Positions 16,119 through 24,936 of a stretch of 64,000 nt of DNA are shown here, piece by piece. The notes beneath the pieces are model-generated. The model had not been told where the DNA came from. It made no database searches and was given only the letters and a program-made list of their open reading frames with translations. Numbering within the stretch: position 1 is the stretch's first letter; each line of letters starts with the position of its first letter. The position numbers and the translations under genes were made by a program. The stretch is from a virus, in IMG/VR virus record IMGVR_UViG_3300043464_001630, positions 62,001-126,000 of that record. One strand, written 5' to 3'.

Positions 16119-17294
16119 CTACGAAATCATAAAAATCGCAGGTGAACTGTCGCCGAACGCCGCCGCGTTAGTAAACAATTGTGTTTCTAACTTCTCTTTT
16201 TCAGTTAAACCTTGTTGCATTAAATCATTTGTAAATACTTGTCCTCCGAATAGATTCACTCCGCTAAATTTACCTCTAACATTACCTATCATTATTTTTG
16301 ATAGAGCTAATGCATATTGATATACCCACATTTCTTTTATTAAATCGCGTATCGGGCGTTCTACATAACAATAGATAACTCCGTAAAATCTGACCGAATC
16401 TGAAGGTTCTGGATATATTCTTAATATTTGAGTTCTGTCATCAAATTCAAAAGATCTTTTAGTTGCTAAAACCTTTTCACGAGTATCTAGCCATTGCTTT
16501 ACAGTATACCAACTAACAAGATCAAATCCATAGTTACCCATTGCATAACTAAAATAAGTTTGTTGTGCTAAAGTCTGTTCAATAGTGAAAAGAGTATTAA
16601 TACCAGTAGATGCTCCTTCTTGGAAATCGGTAACTGCTATTACTTTTCTATAATCCATTGCATCATAATCAAACATGTTGTTATAAATTACTGTAGGTTG
16701 ATTTTCGTCTACAGTTCCTTGCATACTTATAGTCTGGCTATATGATGGTATGAAATAAGTTGAAATTGGTATTACATTTAATGTAGGATCAGCCGCAAAT
16801 GCGGTGACTACTTGATTGTAAGTAGAATAATCCAAAATAACATTTCTTTCTAATCCATCTACGAATAATCCAGATAATTCAGAATTAATGGAAAAGAATG
16901 CTTTATTAAGAGCAGAAGCTGATATATAAAAAGTATCTTCGTTCTTTATGTAAGGAGCAGTATCTCTAGATTGTGTACGATGTGCTACTTTGTTTTGTGG
17001 AGAAATATTGCCATTTGCTAACGTAAATAACTTATCAATTGGCAATCCTCTTCCTCTTTCATATAAACTAGAATCTATTACTAGATATTCTTGGGTATAC
17101 CCAGCATATTTAGAGAAAAATTCACATGCTTGCGAAATAGCATCAAATAGTTGGTCTCTGCTAATTTCAACAGAAACCAATGGTGCTCCCAGAGTTCTTA
17201 CGATTCTTTGTGCCAACTTATCAAAAGAATCCATTTTATTATTCAGATTGGTATTCTGAAAAGCCGAAACTGGCGTTAAATTTCCACAAGACAT
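16119..17294 (-). CDS. 13: Neck protein, gp13-like
   Basis: 391 residues. The N-terminal helix block (FDKLAQRIVRTLGAPLVSVE, then ISRDQLFDAISQACEFFSKY) and C-terminal block (DRTQILRIYPEPSDSVRFYG, IKEMWVYQYALALSKIMIGN, then LFGGQVFTNDLMQQGLTEKE) follow the architecture of T4-family neck gp13 proteins: an N-terminal dimer helix, a beta domain, a QYALALSK-type helix and a GGV-N-like loop. It is longer than T4 gp13 (309). It sits between lysis and portal genes with its own late element 5 nt before ATG. Confidence 0.65.
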   Translation of the reverse strand: MSCGNLTPVSAFQNTNLNNKMDSFDKLAQRIVRTLGAPLVSVEISRDQLFDAISQACEFFSKYAGYTQEYLVIDSSLYERGRGLPIDKLFTLANGNISPQNKVAHRTQSRDTAPYIKNEDTFYISASALNKAFFSINSELSGLFVDGLERNVILDYSTYNQVVTAFAADPTLNVIPISTYFIPSYSQTISMQGTVDENQPTVIYNNMFDYDAMDYRKVIAVTDFQEGASTGINTLFTIEQTLAQQTYFSYAMGNYGFDLVSWYTVKQWLDTREKVLATKRSFEFDDRTQILRIYPEPSDSVRFYGVIYCYVERPIRDLIKEMWVYQYALALSKIMIGNVRGKFSGVNLFGGQVFTNDLMQQGLTEKEKLETQLFTNAAAFGDSSPAIFMIS

Positions 17295-17299
17295 ATAAT

Positions 17300-17305
17300 T
17301 ATTTA
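17300..17305 (-). promoter_or_regulatory. Late promoter element TTAAATA
   Basis: TTAAATA, 5 nt (attat), ATG at 17294; located between portal terminator and gene. Confidence 0.75.
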
Positions 17306-17308
17306 ATG

Positions 17309-17341
17309 AAAACGCCTATCATTTTTGGTGATAGGCGTTTT
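17309..17341 (-). terminator. Rho-independent terminator after portal gene
   Basis: 13-bp stem AAAACGCCTATCA / TGATAGGCGTTTT with a 7-nt loop, directly after the gp20 stop on the minus strand. Confidence 0.9.
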
Positions 17342-17350
17342 CTAATTATT

Positions 17351-19588
17351 TTATGCTGCTGGTGGGGGAGCTGATTCTGCTGGTGGAGGAGTTTCTCCTC
17401 CTTCTGGTGGCGCTCCTTCTTCTCCTCCTTCTGGAGGTGGAGGTGGTGCTCCTCCCATTCCACCCATGCCGCCTCCTCCCATTCCTCCACCCATACCACC
17501 ACTTGGTGGTGCTCCTCCACCTCCGGGGGCTCCTCCTGCTTCTGCTTGCGCAGCTACGGCTTGTTTCCAGTTAGGCCCCATATTTTCAATTTGTGTCAAT
17601 TCCCAACGTAATTCTTTATCTTTTCTCAAGAATTCACGATTCGCTTTGATATCTACATCACTCCATCCCAGATATCTCTTCTGTGCAAAAGAAGGAGAAA
17701 TTGATTCATTAGATGCTAACGAACCGAAATTCTGTACTTTAAGTTCTAGCTTCTGACTTTCTCTAAGTTCGTAGAAGTTCGTCGGAACATTAAATTCAAT
17801 ATGAATAGTTTCTTCTTTTAATTCATATTCTTTCCACATTCCTTTTAATTGTAAATGTGTAATAAATCCATTCTTTAATCCACTTGCAAATATATTTTGT
17901 AAACGAATAATAAAACGTGCAAATTTTAATTCTTCACGAAGCATATCAGCACCATCACGAAATGCATCTTGTGGATCTAAACGAGTCGTAGGAACTTTTA
18001 ATGATTGATAAAGCTTCTTAACGAAGTACATTAAATCTTCCAAATTTCCAAGGTTCGAATTTTTCGTAAATACCCCACAATCAAGGGCAAACGTATGATA
18101 ATCATGATATTTCTCATCGTTATCAATAGTCAGTGTACCTACTTGAATTTTTTCTGATAATTTGTTTATAGTTTTTATATAAACCTCATTATCATCAATA
18201 CTCATCATTTTCTGACCTTCTGTTAGATCTTTGGCTTCTACATTTCCAATTCCATATATAGGAAATTTATGATCTAACGTACATACAACATTTTTACCAT
18301 TAGTAAAAATTATTTCCAATACTTCCGCAGAATCTTGGGTAACTCCAGCCCAAGATACAATTCCTTGTTTAATATCACCAGTCTTGTAATCAACGCTATA
18401 AGACCACAATTCCTTGCCATTTTTAAATTCTTCTGTTATTTCAGAAATAGACAATATTCTTCCATCAGTAAGAAGAACCTTCGTATCCATAGCCAAACAT
18501 CCTCCAGCTAATTGCGTAACACTAGTTCCTTCAGAACCAGCACGTTTTGCAAACCAAAAGTTATCAAGAATTGATTGTGGTTTAAATTTCTGCACAATAC
18601 CAGCTTGATCTGGATCATATGTTTTAGAAGACCAATAATTAGTAATTAATTTACGAAGGTATGCTTCTGCTTTTGGTGCTGGCATGTTTCCAACATCAAC
18701 ATTAAACACCAAACGTTCGGGAGCACGAGCCAAACGATAAATGATAATCGAATCTTCGATCATGGATAATTGGCGATATGCTCTTCTTGCGTTTTCTAAG
18801 AATGGAAGACGCATGGTTTTATTTTCATTCCATACATCAGAATGTACATATGTAATCTGATTTTTATCCATCGGAACGTAATCAATACCAACTTGTTTCA
18901 AAGGATTATTCGGATCAAATTTAGGCTTACGATACAAATATCCCTTTACCATTACATTCTGAACATTAGAAAATACAGGATCAATTAATTCAGTAGGAAC
19001 CTGAACAACTCCCAAAACTCCTTCTTCTACATAATCTTTATGAATAATATGTTCCCAATAAATTTCTCCTTCGACTAATAGCTGACGAAAATAACTCCAG
19101 CCTTTATGTTCGAAGTCGAAATAATTAGTATACTTTAAAAACTCCTTTTCGATGGTTTCTTTTTGGAAATCCGAAAGATTGACATTTCTGTATTTTATTT
19201 TTAAACAGCTACTTGTGTGAGGATCTATATTAATAATTTCATCACAAATCTCATCTAATGCATTAGCAACTTCGGAAAAAGCTGCCATGATACGATAATC
19301 TTTAACACGAGCCAATTTATCCTTTTGGATATTGGCATACATTACTTCACTGTAACGCTTATCAGAAGATACGGTTCCTACGGTTTCGTTGTTAAACTCA
19401 AAATTTTGTGAAATCGAATGGCGGGACAAAACTTCCGCACGTTTCATTCCAGTATCTTCAAAATATCTATACTTCGGATTTAAATTCTGAACCATTTGAT
19501 TTGTATCAAATCCAGAATACGGAAGCTTAGATGAAATATAATTCATCAATTCTTGTCTAAAGGATGTAGATCCATTAATTTCAGCCAT
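17351..19588 (-). CDS. 20: Portal protein, gp20-like, with in-frame mini-intein
   Basis: 745 residues, of which 364-510 are an intein, leaving about 598 for the portal. T4-family blocks include WSYFRQLLVEGEIYWEHII, YRLARAPERLVFNVDVGNMP, AEAYLRKLITNYWSSKTYDP, FWFAKRAGSEGTSVTQLAGG and, after the intein, SNLGNLEDLMYFVKKLYQSL then VPTTRLDPQ. The portal is the dodecameric DNA channel and starting point of head assembly. The C-terminus is an unusual flexible tail of about 65 residues rich in Gly, Pro, Ala, Met and Glu (GGMGGGMGGGGMGG, PPPPPEGGEEG). Splicing must occur before the portal can fold or assemble. The late element is 5 nt before ATG; a strong terminator follows. Confidence 0.93.
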   Translation of the reverse strand: MAEINGSTSFRQELMNYISSKLPYSGFDTNQMVQNLNPKYRYFEDTGMKRAEVLSRHSISQNFEFNNETVGTVSSDKRYSEVMYANIQKDKLARVKDYRIMAAFSEVANALDEICDEIINIDPHTSSCLKIKYRNVNLSDFQKETIEKEFLKYTNYFDFEHKGWSYFRQLLVEGEIYWEHIIHKDYVEEGVLGVVQVPTELIDPVFSNVQNVMVKGYLYRKPKFDPNNPLKQVGIDYVPMDKNQITYVHSDVWNENKTMRLPFLENARRAYRQLSMIEDSIIIYRLARAPERLVFNVDVGNMPAPKAEAYLRKLITNYWSSKTYDPDQAGIVQKFKPQSILDNFWFAKRAGSEGTSVTQLAGGCLAMDTKVLLTDGRILSISEITEEFKNGKELWSYSVDYKTGDIKQGIVSWAGVTQDSAEVLEIIFTNGKNVVCTLDHKFPIYGIGNVEAKDLTEGQKMMSIDDNEVYIKTINKLSEKIQVGTLTIDNDEKYHDYHTFALDCGVFTKNSNLGNLEDLMYFVKKLYQSLKVPTTRLDPQDAFRDGADMLREELKFARFIIRLQNIFASGLKNGFITHLQLKGMWKEYELKEETIHIEFNVPTNFYELRESQKLELKVQNFGSLASNESISPSFAQKRYLGWSDVDIKANREFLRKDKELRWELTQIENMGPNWKQAVAAQAEAGGAPGGGGAPPSGGMGGGMGGGGMGGMGGAPPPPPEGGEEGAPPEGGETPPPAESAPPPAA
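18059..18499 (-). mobile_element. Mini-intein in portal protein (147 aa)
   Basis: The insert begins with Cys364 (CLAMDTKVLLTDGRILSI, block A), has block B as GKNVVCTLDHKFPIYG (T-x-x-H), and ends with block F/G YHDYHTFALDCGVFTKN followed by Ser511. Removing it joins QLAGG to SNLGNLEDL, restoring the conserved portal sequence. No LAGLIDADG or HNH domain lies between blocks B and F, so it is a mini-intein without its own endonuclease. The penultimate residue is Lys rather than the usual His. Confidence 0.9.
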
Positions 19589-19593
19589 GAATC

Positions 19594-19599
19594 TATTTA
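19594..19599 (-). promoter_or_regulatory. Late promoter element GTAAATA
   Basis: TAAATA, 5 nt (gattc), ATG at 19588. Confidence 0.75.
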
Positions 19600-19632
19600 C
19601 TCTGACTTATACCAAAAGATATTTACTTCTTT

Positions 19633-21222
19633 TCACGGTTTGTTATTTTTATTTTTATTTCGAGATTCCGTGAAGAATGTTTTAAAGGATTCTAATTTAG
19701 TTGAGTTTCTCTGTTTAGATTTTTCCATAGCTTCTATGATATCTACATCTGTAAATTTTACAGGATTGTAATTAGAATCGAACATTAGTACTATCTGGGG
19801 TGCTCCTTCTAGTGTAGTTAATTTATTATAACTACAATCAAATGTACCATTTACTTCGTGTGGTGCCCCTTCTAGTGTAGTTAATTTATTATAACTACAA
19901 TCAAATGTACCGCCGACTTTTTTCGGCGAGCCTTCTAATGAAGTTAATCTATTTTTTCTACACAAGAATCCACCATATGTATTCTGAGGTGCTCCTTCTA
20001 ATGAAGTTAATTGATTATCAGAACAATCAAACGAACCATATACAATTTCAGCAGGAGCACCTCGCAAATTAGTTAATTTATTTTTTCTACAATCAAAAGT
20101 TCCGATAACTTTTTTTGGTGCTCCTTCTAATGTGGTTAACAAATTATCTTCACAAGAAAACTTACCAGTACATGTAATATTACTAAAATCTGGTAATTTT
20201 TTAATTAACATATTTGATATATTGATATCAGAATCAATAAATCCGTTTTTTATTTTACTAGCATAATAAGAAAATCTAGCCTCTTGGAAAGGTATTATTT
20301 CGAGTTCATATAATTTTTTAAATTCTTTGGTATCTTCGTGATAAAATTTTCCTTTCCATTCCAACATTCCTATATTTTTACCATCAGATACAACTGTGAA
20401 ATTTTGATCTTCTATAAATTTTCTACAAGCTTTCCTATATCTTTCGCTAACTTCTCGGTTTGCTGGCCCTTTTATTTGAACTATATGAAATTTTTTTTCT
20501 CCATATACTTTGTTTAATTCGAATGTTACTGATGGATGATTGTGTTTTTTGGGATCTCTTAAAGAATATATAAGCAATTCACCTTCTTTATATCTTTTAA
20601 AATAACGACTCTCTCCACCTTCAATCCTAGTTACTTTAGTCTCTCCTGCTGCTTGCCCCACACAGTGCCCCATGTACATACTTTCTTCTCTAAAAGCTTT
20701 ATTTGAAATTAACTTCCAAACTGGATAACCCTCATAAACTCCAACTACTTCGTAATCTACTCCATCTACACTCTCTAGTTTAGCCTTCTCAGCCTTCTCA
20801 GAGGATCGTTCCATTTCTTGATCCCACTTTTGTACTTCCTCAAACATCTGAGGAACAGTTACTTTAAATAAAGATTTTAAATAATTTTCGTCTTTAGTCT
20901 CTAAAAAATCTATTAAGTGCAATAAACGATCTTTGTACTCTGGTGCGAACTGATTGAATTGGTATATACCTTCTTTCTTAGCCCATTCTGGATCGGTATC
21001 TTTAGCTTGATAAGGAGATATGAATCCAATCTTTTGGTTATCATCAGCAGGTGACTGAAACCATTTAATATAGGTTTTTAAAAACCAATCTTTAATCTGT
21101 GAATTCTGTACGTTCTTTTCTTTTAAAATATTTTCTAATTCTAAATGTAAAGGATCTTTGGAAATTAAATTAGCTTCATGTAAGCTAGTGTATTTTTCCC
21201 ATATTAATACGGAATCATTCAT
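19633..21222 (-). CDS. PcfJ-like/repeat protein with capsid-targeting-like N-terminus
   Basis: 529 residues. The leader MNDSVLIWEKYTSLHEANLI carries L-H-E/A, like a gp21-processed targeting peptide. Residues about 160-300 contain YPVWKLISNKAFREESMYMG, then HCVGQAAG, then ELLIYSLRDPKKHNHPSVTF, similar to the PcfJ-type domain (HCVG...SLR...T.E) of plasmid and phage proteins of unknown biochemistry. From about 350 to 480 there are six 21-residue leucine-rich-like repeats (CSYNKLTTLEGAPHEVNGTF). The last two are almost identical in DNA. It resembles the 718-residue protein in layout, and both are late. A packaged, host-directed protein is inferred. Confidence 0.65.
   Translation of the reverse strand: MNDSVLIWEKYTSLHEANLISKDPLHLELENILKEKNVQNSQIKDWFLKTYIKWFQSPADDNQKIGFISPYQAKDTDPEWAKKEGIYQFNQFAPEYKDRLLHLIDFLETKDENYLKSLFKVTVPQMFEEVQKWDQEMERSSEKAEKAKLESVDGVDYEVVGVYEGYPVWKLISNKAFREESMYMGHCVGQAAGETKVTRIEGGESRYFKRYKEGELLIYSLRDPKKHNHPSVTFELNKVYGEKKFHIVQIKGPANREVSERYRKACRKFIEDQNFTVVSDGKNIGMLEWKGKFYHEDTKEFKKLYELEIIPFQEARFSYYASKIKNGFIDSDINISNMLIKKLPDFSNITCTGKFSCEDNLLTTLEGAPKKVIGTFDCRKNKLTNLRGAPAEIVYGSFDCSDNQLTSLEGAPQNTYGGFLCRKNRLTSLEGSPKKVGGTFDCSYNKLTTLEGAPHEVNGTFDCSYNKLTTLEGAPQIVLMFDSNYNPVKFTDVDIIEAMEKSKQRNSTKLESFKTFFTESRNKNKNNKP
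19797..20160 (-). repeat. Tandem 63-bp coding repeats (LRR-like)
   Basis: About six direct repeats of roughly 63 bp encode CxxNxLTxLEGAP units. The two copies starting near 19799 and 19862 are nearly identical over 50 bp (one obvious difference, gct versus gcc), which suggests recent duplication or gene conversion. Confidence 0.75.
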
Positions 21223-21227
21223 GAAAT

Positions 21228-21233
21228 TATTTA
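21228..21233 (-). promoter_or_regulatory. Late promoter element ATAAATA
   Basis: TAAATA, 5 nt (atttc), ATG at 21222. Confidence 0.75.
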
Positions 21234-21247
21234 TTTATAAACTATAT

Positions 21248-22369
21248 TTACAAACTATGATATAAGAATGTATCTATACTGTTTGTGTCTTTCCAGCCCA
21301 CTGGATTCACTACTACTAAATTAAAGTCTCCTTCGGCAGACAACGGAGGAAGATTTAAATGTATTACATTCTCGCTCATTATAGTGTAATAAGAACTTGG
21401 AATTAAAAATCCACTTACTGTTGGATAATATTCAAAATCAAACGAAGTTAATGTTTCATACATACTAGTCACATTTGTGCTGATCAATATACATGTAGTA
21501 TATTGCAACATTTCTCCTAATATGTTAAATGAAAGATTTTGATCTTTTGTTTTCTTTACAGTAGAGTTTCCGACCAATTCTATCGGATATGTATTATTAC
21601 GATTTAACGAATAGATATTTGTTAATAAAGGTGCTGCTGAAATAGATATAGTATCCATTTCTGTTAAATCTCCACTCAATGTAGGATACAGATCATAGTC
21701 TAATTTAAATCTATTTGTTAAATGGAAATTAGAATCAATAAAGTATATGGTTTTATTCAGGTCTTTAGGAACCGCAGGAAATAACCATCCTTTAATAGTA
21801 AAATTAGTAGTAGACTGAAATCTTGGCTTGTCTGTGGGTTGTAGTTCTATTGGTTGTTCTACTGAAATAGAACCACTCCACAACACTTCAGAACGTATCT
21901 CACTCAATTCTGATAAACCAAATTCAAGTGGTATTTTCCAAGAAATAACAAGATAAGGATTGGAATAAGGAACAAAATTCGAAAGAATCTGATCCATATC
22001 ACTCTGATAATTTGTTAATATGGTAACAGTTACTCCAAGATTAATTGGAATAGGCATTGGTACACGAGTAGACATTTTATCGACTCCTCGTGTAACTGGA
22101 GTATAAAATCCCTCGATCTTATTAAAAACTCTGTTCTCGTCTCTATCTATCGATGAAACATTAACTGCTATTACTGGTACAGTAATGTTCTGGGATTTGT
22201 TTATTATATCTAACAGAACTCTTTGTACTGGAGCATTGACATATCTTACTTTTAATTGTTCTTGCTCTTCACGATTTTTATTGTAACGAGAAATTACAAC
22301 ATCATCCATTGCCGCAACAAATTGCGTCAAAAGATCGTGTATTTCAAAATGAAATCCTTTATTGTACAT
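21248..22369 (-). CDS. 15: Tail sheath stabilizer/completion protein, gp15-like
   Basis: 373 residues. The N-terminal 200 residues follow the T4-family gp15 layout: HFEIHDLLTQFVAAMDDVVI (initial helix), YVNAPVQRVLLDIINKS, VPVIAVNVSSIDRDENRVFN, VTVTILTNYQSDMDQILSNF followed by VPYSNPYLVISW, and a beta C-terminus. gp15 caps the tail and joins it to the neck. The C-terminal ~170 residues are an extra beta-rich domain. It has a clear GAGGAG ribosome-binding site and a TAAATA element 10 nt upstream, one of few late genes with both. Confidence 0.65.
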   Translation of the reverse strand: MYNKGFHFEIHDLLTQFVAAMDDVVISRYNKNREEQEQLKVRYVNAPVQRVLLDIINKSQNITVPVIAVNVSSIDRDENRVFNKIEGFYTPVTRGVDKMSTRVPMPIPINLGVTVTILTNYQSDMDQILSNFVPYSNPYLVISWKIPLEFGLSELSEIRSEVLWSGSISVEQPIELQPTDKPRFQSTTNFTIKGWLFPAVPKDLNKTIYFIDSNFHLTNRFKLDYDLYPTLSGDLTEMDTISISAAPLLTNIYSLNRNNTYPIELVGNSTVKKTKDQNLSFNILGEMLQYTTCILISTNVTSMYETLTSFDFEYYPTVSGFLIPSSYYTIMSENVIHLNLPPLSAEGDFNLVVVNPVGWKDTNSIDTFLYHSL

Positions 22370-22379
22370 GCTCCTCTAT

Positions 22380-22385
22380 TATTTA
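22380..22385 (-). promoter_or_regulatory. Late promoter element CTAAATA with Shine-Dalgarno
   Basis: TAAATA, then 10 nt including AGAGGAGC, then ATG 22369; the longer spacing leaves room for an SD site. Confidence 0.65.
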
Positions 22386-22401
22386 GCGGAACAATCACAA
22401 G

Positions 22402-24036
22402 TTAAACGAACCTAGCCAAGAAATAGCGTGGGAGTTTTCTTGCTGATCTGAGTACCGCATCGGTAATAGATCCATCCAAGATATACGTGATACATTTGTC
22501 GTTTTTTGTACGAACCCCACGACCACAAGCCTGAATCAAATTGTTCAGCATCTTGTTTACGTACCAGTCAGGATCTTCTTTAAACAAACGCTTTATTCTT
22601 TCGTCATTTAATGGCATGTATGCAGCTTTCATCAAAATCTGAAATCTAGCCAAATCTTCTTTCAAATCCACCCCGAAAGCCATAGACGGACTCACTAATA
22701 CAGTAGGTTCTGGAGATTCGAAGTGCTGTTTAATAATACTTTCGTTATTCTGTCCATCAATTCTGAACAAAAATCTAGGATCGTTTGTACGATCTTTTAG
22801 ATATTGAGTGATCTCCATAGTATGAGTATGGATAATACCTTTTTGGTTTTTATGAAGCTCGCAAATCTTTAATACGTTCTCACATAATTTAGGAAGCTTT
22901 TCTTTTAAATTTTTGAAATTTATCTTGTCTCCCACTTTTACATAAATCGGAGCACTTTTAGGATCAAATCCAGAATCCACTTCAATGTATTTGTATTTTT
23001 TAATTCCTAGAGTTTTAGCAAAATTAGCAGGATCAATAATTGTTGCAGACATTAACAATACTTTATCTCCAAATCTGAAGATACTATCAGATAGTTTGTC
23101 AACACGAAGTGGCTTTAATGTCACTCCTTCTAAATTATGTTCGATTACGTATTCACATTCTTCCCATGTATCTAAAGTTACTTTGATTTGAGAATGTAAA
23201 TTACTAAAAAGCTTATAACGCTGAACATCAGAATCGACAAACGTACTCTTCTTCTTTTTGTTCAGAATCTTTTTTAGTTCTTCTACTTCTGTTCCTAAAT
23301 TAATCTTAACACTTTCCAACCAAACTCTGAACTTTTTGTAATTCTCTACTGGTACGTCTTGTGGACGAAATCCTAATCTTTTTAAGATTTTATAATTCAA
23401 ATTTCTACTGAAACGCTTAACCAGTTCGTCTTCTAGTTCAGAAGCCTCATCACACACTATATATTCTCTTCTCTTTACATGATCTGGAAGAGACATAAAC
23501 ATGCTGTAATTTAGAATTCCAAACTTGTTAATCAGCGTGTCTCTTCTACTATTGTAGTAATCGCAGCGAGAATTCAGAATACATCCTTCTTTTAATTTTG
23601 CATTAAAAAGACAAGGAGCTACTTCTACATCACAACTAGGATCAACCCTACAAAGATAGCTACTCTTGCCTTTCAAAGAAAAGGCATCATTGAAACTGTT
23701 TGTATATTGATCCTGCAATCCTTTTGTGATAGTCAACGCAAACGCACCAAAAGGTGGTTCGTCACGACATTCATCTGCTTTAAAATAATCTCCGTATTGA
23801 TCAGCTCTGAATGCATTGTACGATTCTACAAGAGTTCTGAACTTCTCTGTAACTTCACCAGAGAAGTTTGCTAATGTTTTAGAAAGAAATGATTTACCAC
23901 TTCCTGTAGGCGCACAGCAAATTACAAATTTATATCCACTATTGAATGCTTCATCAATACTTTCTATTAAAGTTACTTGTTCTTTAGAAGGTTCGAATTT
24001 ACCACCTTCGTAAGGAAAATAATCAATCAACGGCAT
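22402..24036 (-). CDS. DinG/XPD-like superfamily 2 helicase
   Basis: 544 residues. Walker A APTGSGKS at 42-49, a cysteine cluster (CRVDPSC, then C and C-x(5)-C) at about 130-160 that fits the 4Fe-4S domain of XPD/DinG helicases, DEAS box in EYIVCDEASELED, motif III LLMSATI, and motif VI QACGRGVRTKND. It would unwind DNA 5' to 3' in repair or replication. Unlike the late head genes around it, it has a sigma70-like promoter (TAGGAT, 6 nt before ATG). Confidence 0.85.
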   Translation of the reverse strand: MPLIDYFPYEGGKFEPSKEQVTLIESIDEAFNSGYKFVICCAPTGSGKSFLSKTLANFSGEVTEKFRTLVESYNAFRADQYGDYFKADECRDEPPFGAFALTITKGLQDQYTNSFNDAFSLKGKSSYLCRVDPSCDVEVAPCLFNAKLKEGCILNSRCDYYNSRRDTLINKFGILNYSMFMSLPDHVKRREYIVCDEASELEDELVKRFSRNLNYKILKRLGFRPQDVPVENYKKFRVWLESVKINLGTEVEELKKILNKKKKSTFVDSDVQRYKLFSNLHSQIKVTLDTWEECEYVIEHNLEGVTLKPLRVDKLSDSIFRFGDKVLLMSATIIDPANFAKTLGIKKYKYIEVDSGFDPKSAPIYVKVGDKINFKNLKEKLPKLCENVLKICELHKNQKGIIHTHTMEITQYLKDRTNDPRFLFRIDGQNNESIIKQHFESPEPTVLVSPSMAFGVDLKEDLARFQILMKAAYMPLNDERIKRLFKEDPDWYVNKMLNNLIQACGRGVRTKNDKCITYILDGSITDAVLRSARKLPRYFLARFV

Positions 24037-24042
24037 TCAGAC

Positions 24043-24071
24043 ATCCTACTGCTAGACAACAGAAAGATCAA
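24043..24071 (-). promoter_or_regulatory. Sigma70-like promoter TTGATC-N17-TAGGAT
   Basis: -35 at 24066-24071, -10 at 24043-24048, then 6 nt to ATG 24036; the expected start of transcription is next to the start codon. Confidence 0.65.
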
Positions 24072-24408
24072 GGGAATTTTTTTCGAACATCATAACCTTG
24101 TTGTTGTAAAATCTAGACACTTGATTCTTATTCAATGACAATAACCTATAATACAATTCCGAATCGTTCTTAGAAATAGACTCGATTTTATAATCAAATG
24201 TTAAATAATTCTTCTCTCGATCTATATTAAATGGATAAGGAAGTTCGTACTTTTTATTATCTCCGTTACTGTTTTTTAAATGAAAAATTAAGTAATAATC
24301 TTTTTGCGAAAAGAGAATTAATTTTCCTTCTTTAATTATTTTATTATCCATCGAAAACACTACGTCTCTTTGTAAAAAATAATTAAACTTACTTTCGATA
24401 TTATGCAT
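24052..24408 (-). CDS. Hypothetical late protein
   Basis: 118 residues, unrecognised; beta-rich (VVFSMDNKIIKEGKLILFSQ, DYYLIFHLKN). It has a late element 6 nt before ATG. Its 3' end lies across the sigma70-like promoter of the helicase gene. Confidence 0.6.
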   Translation of the reverse strand: MHNIESKFNYFLQRDVVFSMDNKIIKEGKLILFSQKDYYLIFHLKNSNGDNKKYELPYPFNIDREKNYLTFDYKIESISKNDSELYYRLLSLNKNQVSRFYNNKVMMFEKNSLDLSVV

Positions 24409-24414
24409 TTGTGA

Positions 24415-24420
24415 TATTTA
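24415..24420 (-). promoter_or_regulatory. Late promoter element CTAAATA
   Basis: TAAATA, 6 nt (tcacaa), ATG at 24408. Confidence 0.7.
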
Positions 24421-24446
24421 GGATCATAATACAAATGATCAACAAA

Positions 24447-24932
24447 CTAATCCATCCATGCGTATCTTTCTGATTGAGACATTGAGAGATATGCATTATT
24501 TAAAATATATTTTCTTATAAAGTTCAATCCACCCATGAAATTGTCTTTTGGATCTACTTTTACCCACATTAAACTTATTGGATGTAAAAACAATCCTTTT
24601 TTCATCCAAACCCTTATGTCTTTTTGATTCACTGCGTATTTGTGAATCATGTATGTATCATCTAAGTTTACGTTACGATGATCATGCATTAATATATCCC
24701 ACGTAGTTACTAAATTATATCTACGAGCATCAAATGGTGGTGGATTTTTTGGTATTCTAAACAACAAACGAGTTGCTCCGTGAAATGAACGAAGCAACTC
24801 GTTAGAATTTGTACACAACATTCTCCTATAAACAGGACGATCTCTAACTAATATCCTGCGACGTTTTATGAAAACTTCACAGAGATTATTTCTCAAATCA
24901 TTTTCTAAAGTAGAGAGAGACAGTTTCTGCAC
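24447..24932 (-). CDS. Hypothetical late protein
   Basis: 161 residues from GTG 24932. This start is chosen because CTAAATA lies 5 nt upstream and because it avoids overlap with the co-chaperonin gene; an ATG at 24971 would put the promoter inside the gene. The N-terminal part (LENDLRNNLCEVFIKRRRIL then YRRMLCTNS) has a faint likeness to small phage SH3-like proteins. The rest (KNPPPFDARRYNLVTTWDIL) is unrecognised. Confidence 0.6.
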   Translation of the reverse strand: MQKLSLSTLENDLRNNLCEVFIKRRRILVRDRPVYRRMLCTNSNELLRSFHGATRLLFRIPKNPPPFDARRYNLVTTWDILMHDHRNVNLDDTYMIHKYAVNQKDIRVWMKKGLFLHPISLMWVKVDPKDNFMGGLNFIRKYILNNAYLSMSQSERYAWMD

Positions 24933-24936
24933 ATAA

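Noticed and set aside
17353-17756. Pro/Leu-rich open frames opposite and in other frames of the portal C-terminus
   Set aside because: They mirror the Gly/Pro-rich portal tail; composition artefacts without promoter or start signals.
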